Assembly (NCBI GenBank): GCA_028694715.1
Contig: JAQVKJ010000039.1
Coordinates: 1 to 8,395, forward strand
Origin: Weeksellaceae bacterium
GTDB lineage: Bacteria > Bacteroidota > Bacteroidia > Flavobacteriales > Weeksellaceae
Length of the DNA: 8,395 nt
Direction of reading: 5' to 3'
How positions within the stretch are numbered: position 1 is the first letter of the stretch; every line of letters starts with the position of its first letter. The notes beneath the pieces were generated by a model, which searched no databases, was not told the DNA's origin, and was given only the letters and a program-made list of their open reading frames with translations. Below, piece after piece: positions 1 through 6,448 of the stretch. The translations under genes and the position numbers were made by a program.

Positions 1-29
1 ATTAAGTATTAAGTATCAAGACTTAATCT
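1..29. repeat. Left cluster of ~7-bp AT-rich repeats beside the four-helix-bundle gene
   Basis: The first bases of the window hold two copies of ATTAAGT followed by a diverged ATCAAGA unit. The stretch AGTATCAAGAC at 12-22 recurs as its exact reverse complement at 420-430, and AGTATTAAG at 5-13 recurs inverted at 408-416, so the small gene between them is bracketed by inverted repeats. The cluster is cut by the window edge, so its outer end is unknown. It could be the downstream end of a repeat element or of a gene cassette; no transposase is visible. Confidence 0.7.
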
Positions 30-34
30 CTAAT

Positions 35-397
35 TTATTCGTTATTATTTTTTAATGTTTTCTGAAAAGAAAAATTCATATTGGAAACCTCTACTAATTG
101 ATTTATGACAGGCTGAACCATTTCTTCACCGATTAGTTTTAATCTTTTAGCAAGAATTAATTGCGATATTAATTCAAATGTAGAGCCATTTGCAATTCCT
201 AGAAACTGTACAAACTCTTTATTTGAATTTCTTCCTGCGCCTTCGGCTATATTAGATGGAATAGAAACCGCACATTTTTTAATCTGATGAGTTAGATTAA
301 ACTTTTCATCTTCAGGTAAAAGCAAAGAAATTTCATAAATATCACCAGCAATATCCATTGCTTTTTGCCATATTTTTAATTTTTCAAAGTTATGCAT
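35..397 (-). CDS. Four helix bundle protein (23S rRNA intervening-sequence protein family)
   Basis: This 120-residue protein belongs to the small all-helical family first found in 23S rRNA intervening sequences and related in fold to the Avd accessory proteins of diversity-generating retroelements. The diagnostic signs are an N-terminal FEKLKIWQKAMD helix, the conserved IAEGAGR motif at residues 50-56 followed by NSNKEFVQFL, and a length normal for the family. No biochemical role is established for stand-alone members; nucleic-acid binding by a basic pentamer is inferred from relatives. There is no rRNA or reverse transcriptase here. The gene lies 31 bases downstream of the fadN stop on the same strand, so it is probably read through from that operon. 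Hand counting gives about 29% GC, against 43-48% in two sampled stretches of fadN. With the flanking inverted repeats this suggests a separately acquired unit. The ATG at 395-397 directly abuts the repeats and has no clear Shine-Dalgarno. Confidence 0.88.
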   Translation of the reverse strand: MHNFEKLKIWQKAMDIAGDIYEISLLLPEDEKFNLTHQIKKCAVSIPSNIAEGAGRNSNKEFVQFLGIANGSTFELISQLILAKRLKLIGEEMVQPVINQLVEVSNMNFSFQKTLKNNNE

Positions 398-434
398 AGT
401 CTTAATTCTTAATACTTTCGTCTTGATACTAATT
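398..434. repeat. Right cluster of ~7-bp AT-rich repeats, overlapping the fadN stop
   Basis: Read on the minus strand, this stretch runs AGTATCAAGAC, then AGTATTAAG, then GAATTAAGACT directly into the ATG of the four-helix-bundle gene. The first two match the left cluster in inverted orientation (11 of 11 and 9 of 9 bases). The TAG stop codon of fadN (429-431) lies inside the first unit, so the repeat boundary and the gene end coincide. The cluster occupies the place of a leader for the small gene. Confidence 0.7.
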
Positions 435-2786
435 CCTCAGTGGTTTACCCGTTTTCAACATATGCTGTATTCTTTCCAGTGTTTTTCTTTCGCCACATAA
501 CGACAGAAAAGCTTCTCTTTCCAAATCCAGTAGATATTGTTCAGATACTTCAGCTGGTTCTGATAGATTTCCACCGGTCATCACATAAGCAAGTTTGTTG
601 GCTATCAGCCGGTCGTGTTCCGAAATGTATTTTCCGGCGACCATTTGATCGCTTCCTACATAAAACATTCCCATGGCATTTTTGCCCATCACTTTGACCT
701 TCTCAGTAATCGGTTGGGTATAACCTGATTCAGACATAACAATCGCATGTCTTTTGGCTTCCGCAATTTGTCTGTCTTTGTTCACCACAATGATGTCTTC
801 ATTTCTGATAAAGCCTAAATTTTTGGCTTCAAAGGCTGAAGTCGCCACTTTGGCCATTGCGATATTCATGTATGCTTCCCTTAGGTGATTGATTTTCACA
901 TCATCAGGCATCAGATGTTGACAAGCTCTTTTGGTCATCTCCTTGGTGCCTCCGCCGCCGGGAATTACGCCGACTCCCACTTCTACCAATCCAATGTAGG
1001 TTTCTGCGGCAGCAACAATTTTATCAGCATGCAATGACATTTCACAACCGCCACCCAAAGTCATTCCGTGTGGTGCTACCACCACCGGAACGGCACTGTA
1101 GCGCACCCGCATCATGGTGTCTTGAAAGATTTTAATCGCACGGTTCAACTCCCACCAATCCTGCTCTGCAGCCATCATCAGTATCATTGCCAAATTGGCA
1201 CCCACAGAGAAGTTATCCGCCTGATTGCCAACAACCAAACCACGATAATCTTTTTCAGCCAGCTCAATCGCCTTGTTAATTCCTGCGATGACACCACCGC
1301 CCATCGAATTCATTTTGGAACGGAATTCTAAGTTGATAATGCCGTCACCCAAATCCTGAATGCTCGCTTCGGGATTCGACCAAATTTCTTTGGATTTTCT
1401 GATATTGTCCAGAACGATGAAAGCATCCTGGCCGGGAATTTTCTTATAATCTTTGGACTGAATGTCGTAGTAATAAGTTTTTCCGTCTTTGATTTGATAG
1501 AAACTGTTTTTTCCCGAATCAAGCATTTCTTTAACCCAATCAGCGGTTTTGTATCCTTCTGATTCAATCAGCTCAATGCCGTTCTTTAGACCCATCAAAT
1601 CCCAACTTTCAAACGGTCCATATTTCCAAGCATAACCTGTTTTCATTGCGTCATCGATGCTGTAAAGTACATCCGAAATTTCCGGAACTTTGTCGGCTAC
1701 ATAAGCAAGGAGTGAGGCAAAATGCTTTCTCAACAATTCACCTGCTTTTCCTTTGTCTTTTAGCAAAATTCCGAGTCTGTTTTTGATTCCGCCGGCTTGT
1801 TTAGCCCTCTCTATCACCGGTAGATTCTTTCTGTCGAGTGGTCGATATTCTAATTTTTCTAAGTCTAATGCAAAGCGGTTGGTCTGTCCACTGTCTTTGT
1901 CATACACCTTATAATAAAAGCCTTTTTGTGTTTTGTCGCCCAAGAATTTATTTTCCAAAAGAAAATTCAAAACTTTTGAATCTTTCAGGTCCTGAAGGAA
2001 TATATCGTTCGGGCAATTTTGTTGCAATCCTTTGGTCACATTGGCCGCAGTGTCCAATCCGACCAAGTCAGCCAGTTTGAAAGTCCCGGTTTTGGGTCTT
2101 CCCAAAATGGAGCCTGTCAATGTATCGGCTTCTTCTATGGTCAAGCCTATTTGCTGTGCGAGTTCCATGACTTTGGCCATGGAATAAACACCGATTCTGT
2201 TTCCGATGAAACCCGGAGTGTCCTTACATAAAACGGGGGTTTTTCCGAGGAATTTATCGGCGTACATGCTCAGAAAATCAATGATGGAAGCATCGGTTTT
2301 CGGTCCCGGAATGATTTCAAATAATTTCAGATAACGCGGTGGATTGAAGAAATGGGTACCACAGAAATGTTTTTGAAAATCTTCCGAACGGCCTTCACTC
2401 ATCAGATGAATCGGAATTCCGGAAGTGTTGGAAGTGACCAACGAGCCTTCTTTTCGGAATTGATCTACCTTTTCAAACATCGACTTTTTGATATCTAATC
2501 TTTCGATGATTACTTCAATCACCCAATCTGAATCTTTGATTTTCTCCAAGTCATCTTCAAAATTCCCTACTTCAATCCGCGAGACAAAAGCTTTGTCGTA
2601 AATCGGAGATGGATTGGATTTGATGGCATTTTTCAAGTGGTCGCTTGCAATTTTGTTTCGGTCGCTGCCTTCTGCCTGCATATCCAGCAGTCTGACCTGC
2701 AATCCGTTGCCAGCAAAATGACACGCAATCGCAGAGCCCATTACTCCCGAGCCCAATACCGTAACTTTTTTTATGTGCCTGTTCAT
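429..2786 (-). CDS. fadN: FadN-type 3-hydroxyacyl-CoA dehydrogenase / enoyl-CoA hydratase
   Basis: This bifunctional cytoplasmic beta-oxidation enzyme hydrates 2-enoyl-CoA and oxidises L-3-hydroxyacyl-CoA with NAD. The dehydrogenase comes first: GSGVMG nucleotide loop at residues 12-17, S122 in SNTSG, catalytic H145 in THFFNPP with its partner E157, and N196 in PGFIGNR. A second dehydrogenase C-terminal repeat follows at about 355-410 (KYGPFESWDLMGL). The hydratase (crotonase) domain occupies about 475-690, with an oxyanion segment FSVGANLA near 526-533 and the two acid residues E582 (GGGCE) and E602 (GLVEVG). This order, dehydrogenase before hydratase, is that of Bacillus subtilis FadN and the reverse of E. 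coli FadB/FadJ; 785 residues is close to FadN length. All catalytic residues expected for both activities are present. It starts 11 bases after the MarR gene and is almost certainly cotranscribed with it. A thiolase and an acyl-CoA dehydrogenase usually follow in such operons and would lie beyond the left edge, after the inserted small gene. Confidence 0.95.
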   Translation of the reverse strand: MNRHIKKVTVLGSGVMGSAIACHFAGNGLQVRLLDMQAEGSDRNKIASDHLKNAIKSNPSPIYDKAFVSRIEVGNFEDDLEKIKDSDWVIEVIIERLDIKKSMFEKVDQFRKEGSLVTSNTSGIPIHLMSEGRSEDFQKHFCGTHFFNPPRYLKLFEIIPGPKTDASIIDFLSMYADKFLGKTPVLCKDTPGFIGNRIGVYSMAKVMELAQQIGLTIEEADTLTGSILGRPKTGTFKLADLVGLDTAANVTKGLQQNCPNDIFLQDLKDSKVLNFLLENKFLGDKTQKGFYYKVYDKDSGQTNRFALDLEKLEYRPLDRKNLPVIERAKQAGGIKNRLGILLKDKGKAGELLRKHFASLLAYVADKVPEISDVLYSIDDAMKTGYAWKYGPFESWDLMGLKNGIELIESEGYKTADWVKEMLDSGKNSFYQIKDGKTYYYDIQSKDYKKIPGQDAFIVLDNIRKSKEIWSNPEASIQDLGDGIINLEFRSKMNSMGGGVIAGINKAIELAEKDYRGLVVGNQADNFSVGANLAMILMMAAEQDWWELNRAIKIFQDTMMRVRYSAVPVVVAPHGMTLGGGCEMSLHADKIVAAAETYIGLVEVGVGVIPGGGGTKEMTKRACQHLMPDDVKINHLREAYMNIAMAKVATSAFEAKNLGFIRNEDIIVVNKDRQIAEAKRHAIVMSESGYTQPITEKVKVMGKNAMGMFYVGSDQMVAGKYISEHDRLIANKLAYVMTGGNLSEPAEVSEQYLLDLEREAFLSLCGERKTLERIQHMLKTGKPLRN

Positions 2787-2797
2787 TTTATTTTTAA

Positions 2798-3256
2798 TTA
2801 ACTTTTATATTCTTTTTCCTTGTAAATCTCTTTGTCAACCGCGATTTCATTGATTTTATACAATACATCAAAGAAAATGTCCAATTCTTGTTGTGGAATT
2901 CTTTCTTCTATCGCTTCATAAAAAGTCAACACCACTTTTTTGGAAACATCCCGCATTTTGAGACCTTCATCGGTGAGATAAATCAATACACTTCGCTTGT
3001 CTTCGGGATGATTTTCTCTGACAATCATTCCTCTTTCTTCCAGTTTTTTCAGGGTACGCGACAAACTTGTTGGTTCCATTCCCATTCTGGGTCCTAATGA
3101 TGTACTCGGCGTTCCCTGCTTAGGGTCGAGCGACAAAAGTGCAAATCCCAAAACCATGGTGGAATCGAACTTTGATGCCTGTTCATTGTACATTTTCTGA
3201 ATGGTCAACCAAGTACTCCTGATATAATGATCGATGGTCAAATCGCCTTGTTCCAT
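2798..3256 (-). CDS. MarR-family transcriptional regulator of the fad operon
   Basis: A 152-residue winged-helix regulator of the MarR type. The recognition region is about residues 53-73 (SLGPRMGMEPTSLSRTLKKL). It is followed by the hallmark wing, with ERGMIVRENHPEDKRS at 74-89 and LTDEG at 94-98. N- and C-terminal helices (about 8-30 and 104-140) would form the dimer interface. It is the first gene of the fadN operon. MarR proteins beside beta-oxidation genes usually repress them and release DNA on binding a ligand, which for this context may be an acyl-CoA; that ligand is inference. A perfect 26-bp palindrome begins 34 bases upstream of the ATG, beside the promoter, so autoregulation is likely. 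The start at 3254-3256 is supported by the family-like N-terminus and by the promoter just upstream. The lysine/glutamate-rich tail (residues 142-152) is probably disordered. Confidence 0.93.
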   Translation of the reverse strand: MEQGDLTIDHYIRSTWLTIQKMYNEQASKFDSTMVLGFALLSLDPKQGTPSTSLGPRMGMEPTSLSRTLKKLEERGMIVRENHPEDKRSVLIYLTDEGLKMRDVSKKVVLTFYEAIEERIPQQELDIFFDVLYKINEIAVDKEIYKEKEYKS

Positions 3257-3277
3257 AAACTTTACATATAATACTTA

Positions 3278-3285
3278 CAAATATA
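3278..3285 (-). promoter_or_regulatory. Bacteroidota -7 promoter element (TATATTTG) of the MarR-fadN operon
   Basis: On the minus strand the bases read TATATTTG, an exact match to the Bacteroidota housekeeping -7 consensus TAnnTTTG. It lies about 21 bases upstream of the MarR ATG, which leaves a leader of roughly 15 bases. No TTTG-type -33 element is seen at the usual distance, because that position falls inside the 26-bp palindrome. A protein bound to the palindrome would block polymerase here. Confidence 0.6.
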
Positions 3286-3290
3286 TGAAA

Positions 3291-3316
3291 AATATATTAT
3301 GCATGCATAATATATT
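3291..3316. promoter_or_regulatory. Perfect 26-bp palindrome, candidate MarR operator
   Basis: The half-site AATATATTATGCA is followed immediately by its exact reverse complement, centred between 3303 and 3304, with no spacer and no mismatch. The symmetry fails at the next base on each side (A at both 3290 and 3317). It sits between two divergent genes, five bases upstream of the -7 element of the MarR gene and 41 bases upstream of the glgB ATG. MarR dimers bind palindromes in just such positions, usually near their own promoter. It could also affect glgB, for which only a weak -7-like TAATTTAG (3331-3338) is seen. AT-rich sequence makes short palindromes common, but 26 bp with a GC-containing centre is unlikely by chance. 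Confidence 0.75.
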
Positions 3317-3357
3317 AAAAAAATTATAATTAATTTAGATGAAGATTAAAATACTTT

Positions 3358-5304
3358 ATGCCTAAATCCTTTTCACTGTTTACAAAAGAAGATACCACGC
3401 TGTTTCTCAGCGGAAAGCATTACCGCCTTTATGAAAAATTAGGTTCCAGAAAGGTGAAATTCAACGGAAATGAAGGGATTTACTTTGCGGTTTGGGCACC
3501 CAATGCCAAATCGGTGGCTGTCGTGGGAGAATTCAATCAATGGAAAAGAAGCAAACATAAACTAAAGAAAAAAAAGGACGGGAGTGGAATCTGGGAAACA
3601 TTCATTTCCGGTTTGGATTTGGGAATCATATACAAATATTCAATTCAAACCCAAGGTGGAGAAATTTTGGAGAAAATCGACCCTTTTGCATTTTCCTATG
3701 AAATTCCGCCGAAGACCGCTTCCGTTGTTACTTCCACTTGGTATCGGTGGAAGGATAAAAAATGGATGAACAAAAGAAAGAAACTCAATTCATTGGCCTC
3801 CCCCATTTCCATTTATGAGGTTCATTTGGGTTCTTGGCGCAGAGATCCTGCGGAGCCTGACCGCTGGTTGACTTTTGTGGAAATCGCTGACAAGCTGATT
3901 GAGCATGTGAAGAAATTGGGTTTCACCCATGTGGAATTCATGCCAGTGATGGAACATCCTTATCCGCCGTCATGGGGATATCAGATCACTGGATTCTTCG
4001 CACCAACTGCTCGTTACGGCACACCACAGGAATTGATGTATTTGATTCAGGAATTGCACAATAATAATATAGGTGTCATCCTCGACTGGGTGCCTTCGCA
4101 TTTTCCGAATGATGCGCATGGATTGTACGAATATGACGGCACCCATTTGTACGAACATCCCGACAAGCGCAAAGGTTTTCATCCGGACTGGAAATCTTCG
4201 ATTTTTAATTACGAAAAAAATGAAGTTCGTTCCTTTTTAATTAGCAATGCCATGTTTTGGTTAGAAAGGTATCATGTGGACGGATTGCGTGTGGACGCTG
4301 TTACTTCCATGCTTTACCTTAGTTATTCCAGAAATGAGGGCGAATGGATTCCCAATCAATACGGCGGTCCTGAAAACTTAGATGCCATTTCATTTTTGAG
4401 AGAACTGAACGAAACGATTTATTTGAATTTTCCTGATGTACAGATGATTGCGGAGGAATCTTCTTCTTGGCCGAAAGTCAGTCATCCTACTTCTGAAGAT
4501 GGTTTGGGATTTGGCATGAAATGGATGATGGGCTGGATGAATGATACTTTGGATTATTTCAAAATCGATCCATTCTATAGAAATCACCATTATCACAAAC
4601 TGACTTTCAGCATCATGTATGCTTTCACTGAAAATTTCATTTTGCCGCTGTCACATGATGAAGTTGTTCACGGCAAAAGTCCGATGCTGTACAAAATGCC
4701 GGGTGATGAAAAACAAAAACACGCAAATCTCCGCGCACTTTATCTTTATATGTTCACACATCCCGGAGCCAAACTGTTGTTTATGGGCGATGAATACGGA
4801 GAAACTTCCGAATGGAATTATGACCATTCGCTGAACTGGCATCTGCTCGAATTTGAAGCACATAAGAAATTAATGGATTTTGTGGCTAAATTAAATCGTT
4901 TGTACACTTCTGAACCTGCACTTTATAAATTCCAGTTTGATTATCGCGGATTTGAATGGATTGAGGTCGAAGATGAAAGCAACAGCATATTTATTTATCA
5001 AAGAAAATCTGGAAAGAAAAAAGATGCGCTAATCATTGTTCTGAATCTCATTCCGGTGGAAAAGAAAGATTACCGTGTTGCATTTCCGTCACACGGCATT
5101 TGGAAATGCATACTGAATTCGGACAGCGCAGAATTTTGGGGGAACGGCAGTAAAATCAAAGACATCAAAACGCAACAACAAAAATACAAAAGGCATGATT
5201 TCTCTGCAAAAATGAATATTCCGGGATTGTCCGGTTTGATTTTTAAATTGGAAAAATCCCTTCCCATCAGAAAGAAGAGTAAAAATCCGAAAAATGCTGA
5301 ATGA
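3358..5304 (+). CDS. glgB: 1,4-alpha-glucan branching enzyme (glycogen)
   Basis: GlgB cuts alpha-1,4-glucan chains and rejoins them as alpha-1,6 branches during glycogen synthesis in the cytoplasm. The N-terminal CBM48 domain is at about residues 38-125 (FAVWAPNAKSVAVVGEFNQW). The GH13 barrel carries the four conserved regions: DWVPSHFP (243-250), GLRVDAV with nucleophile D313, IAEESSSWP with acid/base E366, and LSHDEVVHGK with D434. The all-beta C-terminal domain covers about 535-632, ending in a lysine-rich tail. At 648 residues it is the shorter branching-enzyme form, without the extra N-terminal N1 module of E. coli GlgB (728 residues). No other glycogen genes (glgA, glgC, glgP) are in the window. 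It is transcribed divergently from the MarR-fadN operon and shares its regulatory region. The ATG at 3358 gives a normal N-terminus. No convincing hairpin terminator follows the stop within 100 bases. Confidence 0.97.
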   Translation: MPKSFSLFTKEDTTLFLSGKHYRLYEKLGSRKVKFNGNEGIYFAVWAPNAKSVAVVGEFNQWKRSKHKLKKKKDGSGIWETFISGLDLGIIYKYSIQTQGGEILEKIDPFAFSYEIPPKTASVVTSTWYRWKDKKWMNKRKKLNSLASPISIYEVHLGSWRRDPAEPDRWLTFVEIADKLIEHVKKLGFTHVEFMPVMEHPYPPSWGYQITGFFAPTARYGTPQELMYLIQELHNNNIGVILDWVPSHFPNDAHGLYEYDGTHLYEHPDKRKGFHPDWKSSIFNYEKNEVRSFLISNAMFWLERYHVDGLRVDAVTSMLYLSYSRNEGEWIPNQYGGPENLDAISFLRELNETIYLNFPDVQMIAEESSSWPKVSHPTSEDGLGFGMKWMMGWMNDTLDYFKIDPFYRNHHYHKLTFSIMYAFTENFILPLSHDEVVHGKSPMLYKMPGDEKQKHANLRALYLYMFTHPGAKLLFMGDEYGETSEWNYDHSLNWHLLEFEAHKKLMDFVAKLNRLYTSEPALYKFQFDYRGFEWIEVEDESNSIFIYQRKSGKKKDALIIVLNLIPVEKKDYRVAFPSHGIWKCILNSDSAEFWGNGSKIKDIKTQQQKYKRHDFSAKMNIPGLSGLIFKLEKSLPIRKKSKNPKNAE

Positions 5305-5420
5305 AAACCCATTAAACACATATTGACGATAAAGCACTCTGTTAAAAATTCAAACCTATTTTAGAATCATTAAATGAATTCAAAAATAAATTGTAACTTT
5401 CTGCTGATTTTTTTCCACGC

Positions 5421-5447
5421 AACCTTTGCGTTGTTTTTCCATCATAA
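5421..5447 (+). promoter_or_regulatory. Candidate ECF-sigma promoter of the lipoprotein-sigma-anti-sigma-ATL operon
   Basis: Within the 169-base gap after glgB lies GCAACCTTTGCG followed by ATCATAAG. The AAC (5421-5423) is the core of ECF -35 elements. TC at 5442-5443 follows after 18 bases, the spacing expected between the AAC of a -35 and the TC of a -10 in ECF promoters. Transcription would start near 5450, about 22 bases before the lipoprotein ATG. The first half overlaps a perfect hairpin, ACGCAA (5417-5422), loop CCT, TTGCGT (5426-5431), trailed by TGTTTTT. It could therefore also act as a weak terminator for glgB. Autoregulation by the downstream sigma factor is inference. The rest of the gap shows nothing clear. 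Confidence 0.45.
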
Positions 5448-5473
5448 GAAACACAATAATACCATAATAAGAG

Positions 5474-5845
5474 ATGAGAAAGATAATTTTAATTGTTACT
5501 TTGTTTTTATCGGGAATTTTTATGTTGTCGTGTCTGGAAAATGAAAGAGTGGACAATATATACTATACGATGAAACCAATTGACAGTGTTGATATTCAAG
5601 CTGTCAACGGACTCAATGAAGTGACCGAAATCAAAACTTATTATACTCGTAACAGTGAATGCGAAGATTTTTTTAATTTTGATTACAAAGGTTTTGATAT
5701 GGAAAGAAGAGTTGCAATTGTGACTTGGAACATCGATGATGTCAACTGTGCAGAAATCAGTGAAGCCACCCACGCAATTCTAAGATTCAAACCGTTGAAC
5801 AGAGGTGAATACACCTTCAAGTTTTGGAAGGGAAACAATGATTAG
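5474..5845 (+). CDS. Small predicted lipoprotein, probably truncated by an in-frame TAG
   Basis: The reading frame gives 123 residues and I do not recognise a named family. Residues 1-20 form a lipoprotein signal: positively charged MRK, a hydrophobic run, then MLSC with the lipidated cysteine at C20. Acidic residues follow (LENERVD). The mature part is predicted to be mostly beta, with two cysteines (C63 and C92) that could form a disulfide, and ends in a strand-like segment ILRFKPLNRGEYTFKFWKG. It is first in an operon with an ECF sigma factor and a transmembrane anti-sigma-like protein, so it may be an envelope sensor or partner for them; this is inference. After the TAG at 5843-5845 the same frame continues for 14 sensible codons to TAA at 5885-5887, three bases before the sigma start. 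The ancestral protein was therefore probably 138 residues (123, the stop codon position and 14 more). The ATG at 5474 follows an AAGAG with no spacer, so ribosome binding is weak. Confidence 0.8.
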   Translation: MRKIILIVTLFLSGIFMLSCLENERVDNIYYTMKPIDSVDIQAVNGLNEVTEIKTYYTRNSECEDFFNFDYKGFDMERRVAIVTWNIDDVNCAEISEATHAILRFKPLNRGEYTFKFWKGNND

Positions 5846-5887
5846 AATCAGCCCGAATATATCGAGAAGACAATTATAATTCCATAA
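5843..5887 (+). other. In-frame continuation of the lipoprotein past its TAG stop
   Basis: Beyond TAG the frame encodes NQPEYIEKTIIIP and then TAA. The peptide has the pattern of a hydrophilic turn followed by a beta strand and would pair with the preceding YTFKFWKG strand. It also closes the gap to the next gene to three bases, as in a tight operon. An open frame of 14 codons is not significant alone; the pattern and position make it so. It may be a recent nonsense mutation, a sequencing error or a readthrough site. Confidence 0.55.
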
Positions 5888-5890
5888 AAT

Positions 5891-6448
5891 TTGGATGAAG
5901 GACTGAAAATATTAATCAAAGAATGTCAAAAAAACAAAAGGTCAGCACAGGAAAAAATATACAACAGATTTTCCGACAGGCTGTTCTCAGTGTGTCTAAG
6001 ATATTCAAAAAACTATGAAGACGCACAGGACATCTTTCAAGATGGATTTATTTTAATTTTCAGCAAAGTTTCCCAATATCAATTCAAAGGCTCCTTTGAA
6101 GGTTGGATGAGGAGAATTATGGTCAATCTGTGTATAGAAAAATTCAGAACCACCAACTATCTGTATGTAGTCAACGAAGAAATTACACCTGATGAGGATT
6201 TGGCAGAAGACATCAGCGAAGAAAAAACCCAGTACAGTTATGAAGAGCTGCTTGGGTTTGTTCGTCAGCTGCCAGAACGCTACGGACAGATATTTAACAT
6301 GTATGTGATTGACGGGTATTCACACAAACAAATTTCAGAATTACTCAATATATCGGTGGGCACATCCAAGTCAAATTTATCGAGAGCTCGTGAGAAGCTT
6401 GCAAACATGATTAGTAAAAACAGTACAGAAAATATAGCGTCAAAATGA
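5891..6448 (+). CDS. ECF-type RNA polymerase sigma factor (sigma-70 family)
   Basis: This 185-residue protein has only regions 2 and 4, as in extracytoplasmic-function sigma factors. Region 2 covers about residues 22-88, with DAQDIFQDGFILIFSKV (44-60) as the core-binding helix and SFEGWMRRIMVNLCIEKFR (68-86) as the promoter-melting and -10 recognition part. A short acidic linker (about 95-115) leads to region 4 at 121-170, with LPERYGQIFNMYVIDGYSHKQI and the helix-turn-helix ISVGTSKSNLSRAREKL, which reads the -35. The start is TTG at 5891-5893: an in-frame TAA at 5885-5887 excludes anything longer, and the first in-frame ATG would delete most of region 2. A TTG start may hold expression low. 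The stop overlaps the start of the next gene as ATGA, which implies translational coupling of sigma and anti-sigma. Assignment to the Bacteroidota ECF groups with membrane-spanning regulators is by context. Confidence 0.94.
   Translation: MDEGLKILIKECQKNKRSAQEKIYNRFSDRLFSVCLRYSKNYEDAQDIFQDGFILIFSKVSQYQFKGSFEGWMRRIMVNLCIEKFRTTNYLYVVNEEITPDEDLAEDISEEKTQYSYEELLGFVRQLPERYGQIFNMYVIDGYSHKQISELLNISVGTSKSNLSRAREKLANMISKNSTENIASK

Noticed and set aside
1..29. CRISPR array
   Set aside because: The repeats are about 7 bp, degenerate and without spacers, and no cas genes are present.
35..397. Diversity-generating retroelement suggested by the Avd-like fold
   Set aside because: There is no reverse transcriptase, template repeat or variable repeat in the window; the protein is a general four-helix-bundle member.
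35..397. 23S rRNA intervening sequence
   Set aside because: No rRNA sequence flanks the gene; it stands between a fad gene and the window edge.
1328..1567. Minus-strand frame of 79 codons within fadN
   Set aside because: It is an out-of-frame overlap with the intact fadN frame and is rich in K, I and S without family features.
440..2231. Several plus-strand open frames of 70-87 codons at 440-697, 1068-1331, 1838-2080 and 2019-2231
   Set aside because: They lie opposite fadN, have no recognisable domains and odd composition (runs of H, F, C), and are reading-frame shadows of a well-supported gene.
3352..3359. TACTTTAT as a -7 element for glgB
   Set aside because: It overlaps the start codon, which leaves no room for a leader, and it lacks the final G of the consensus.
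5305..5473. An extra small gene in the glgB-lipoprotein gap
   Set aside because: The ATGs there run into stops within a few codons, and the only structure is the promoter/hairpin near 5417-5447.
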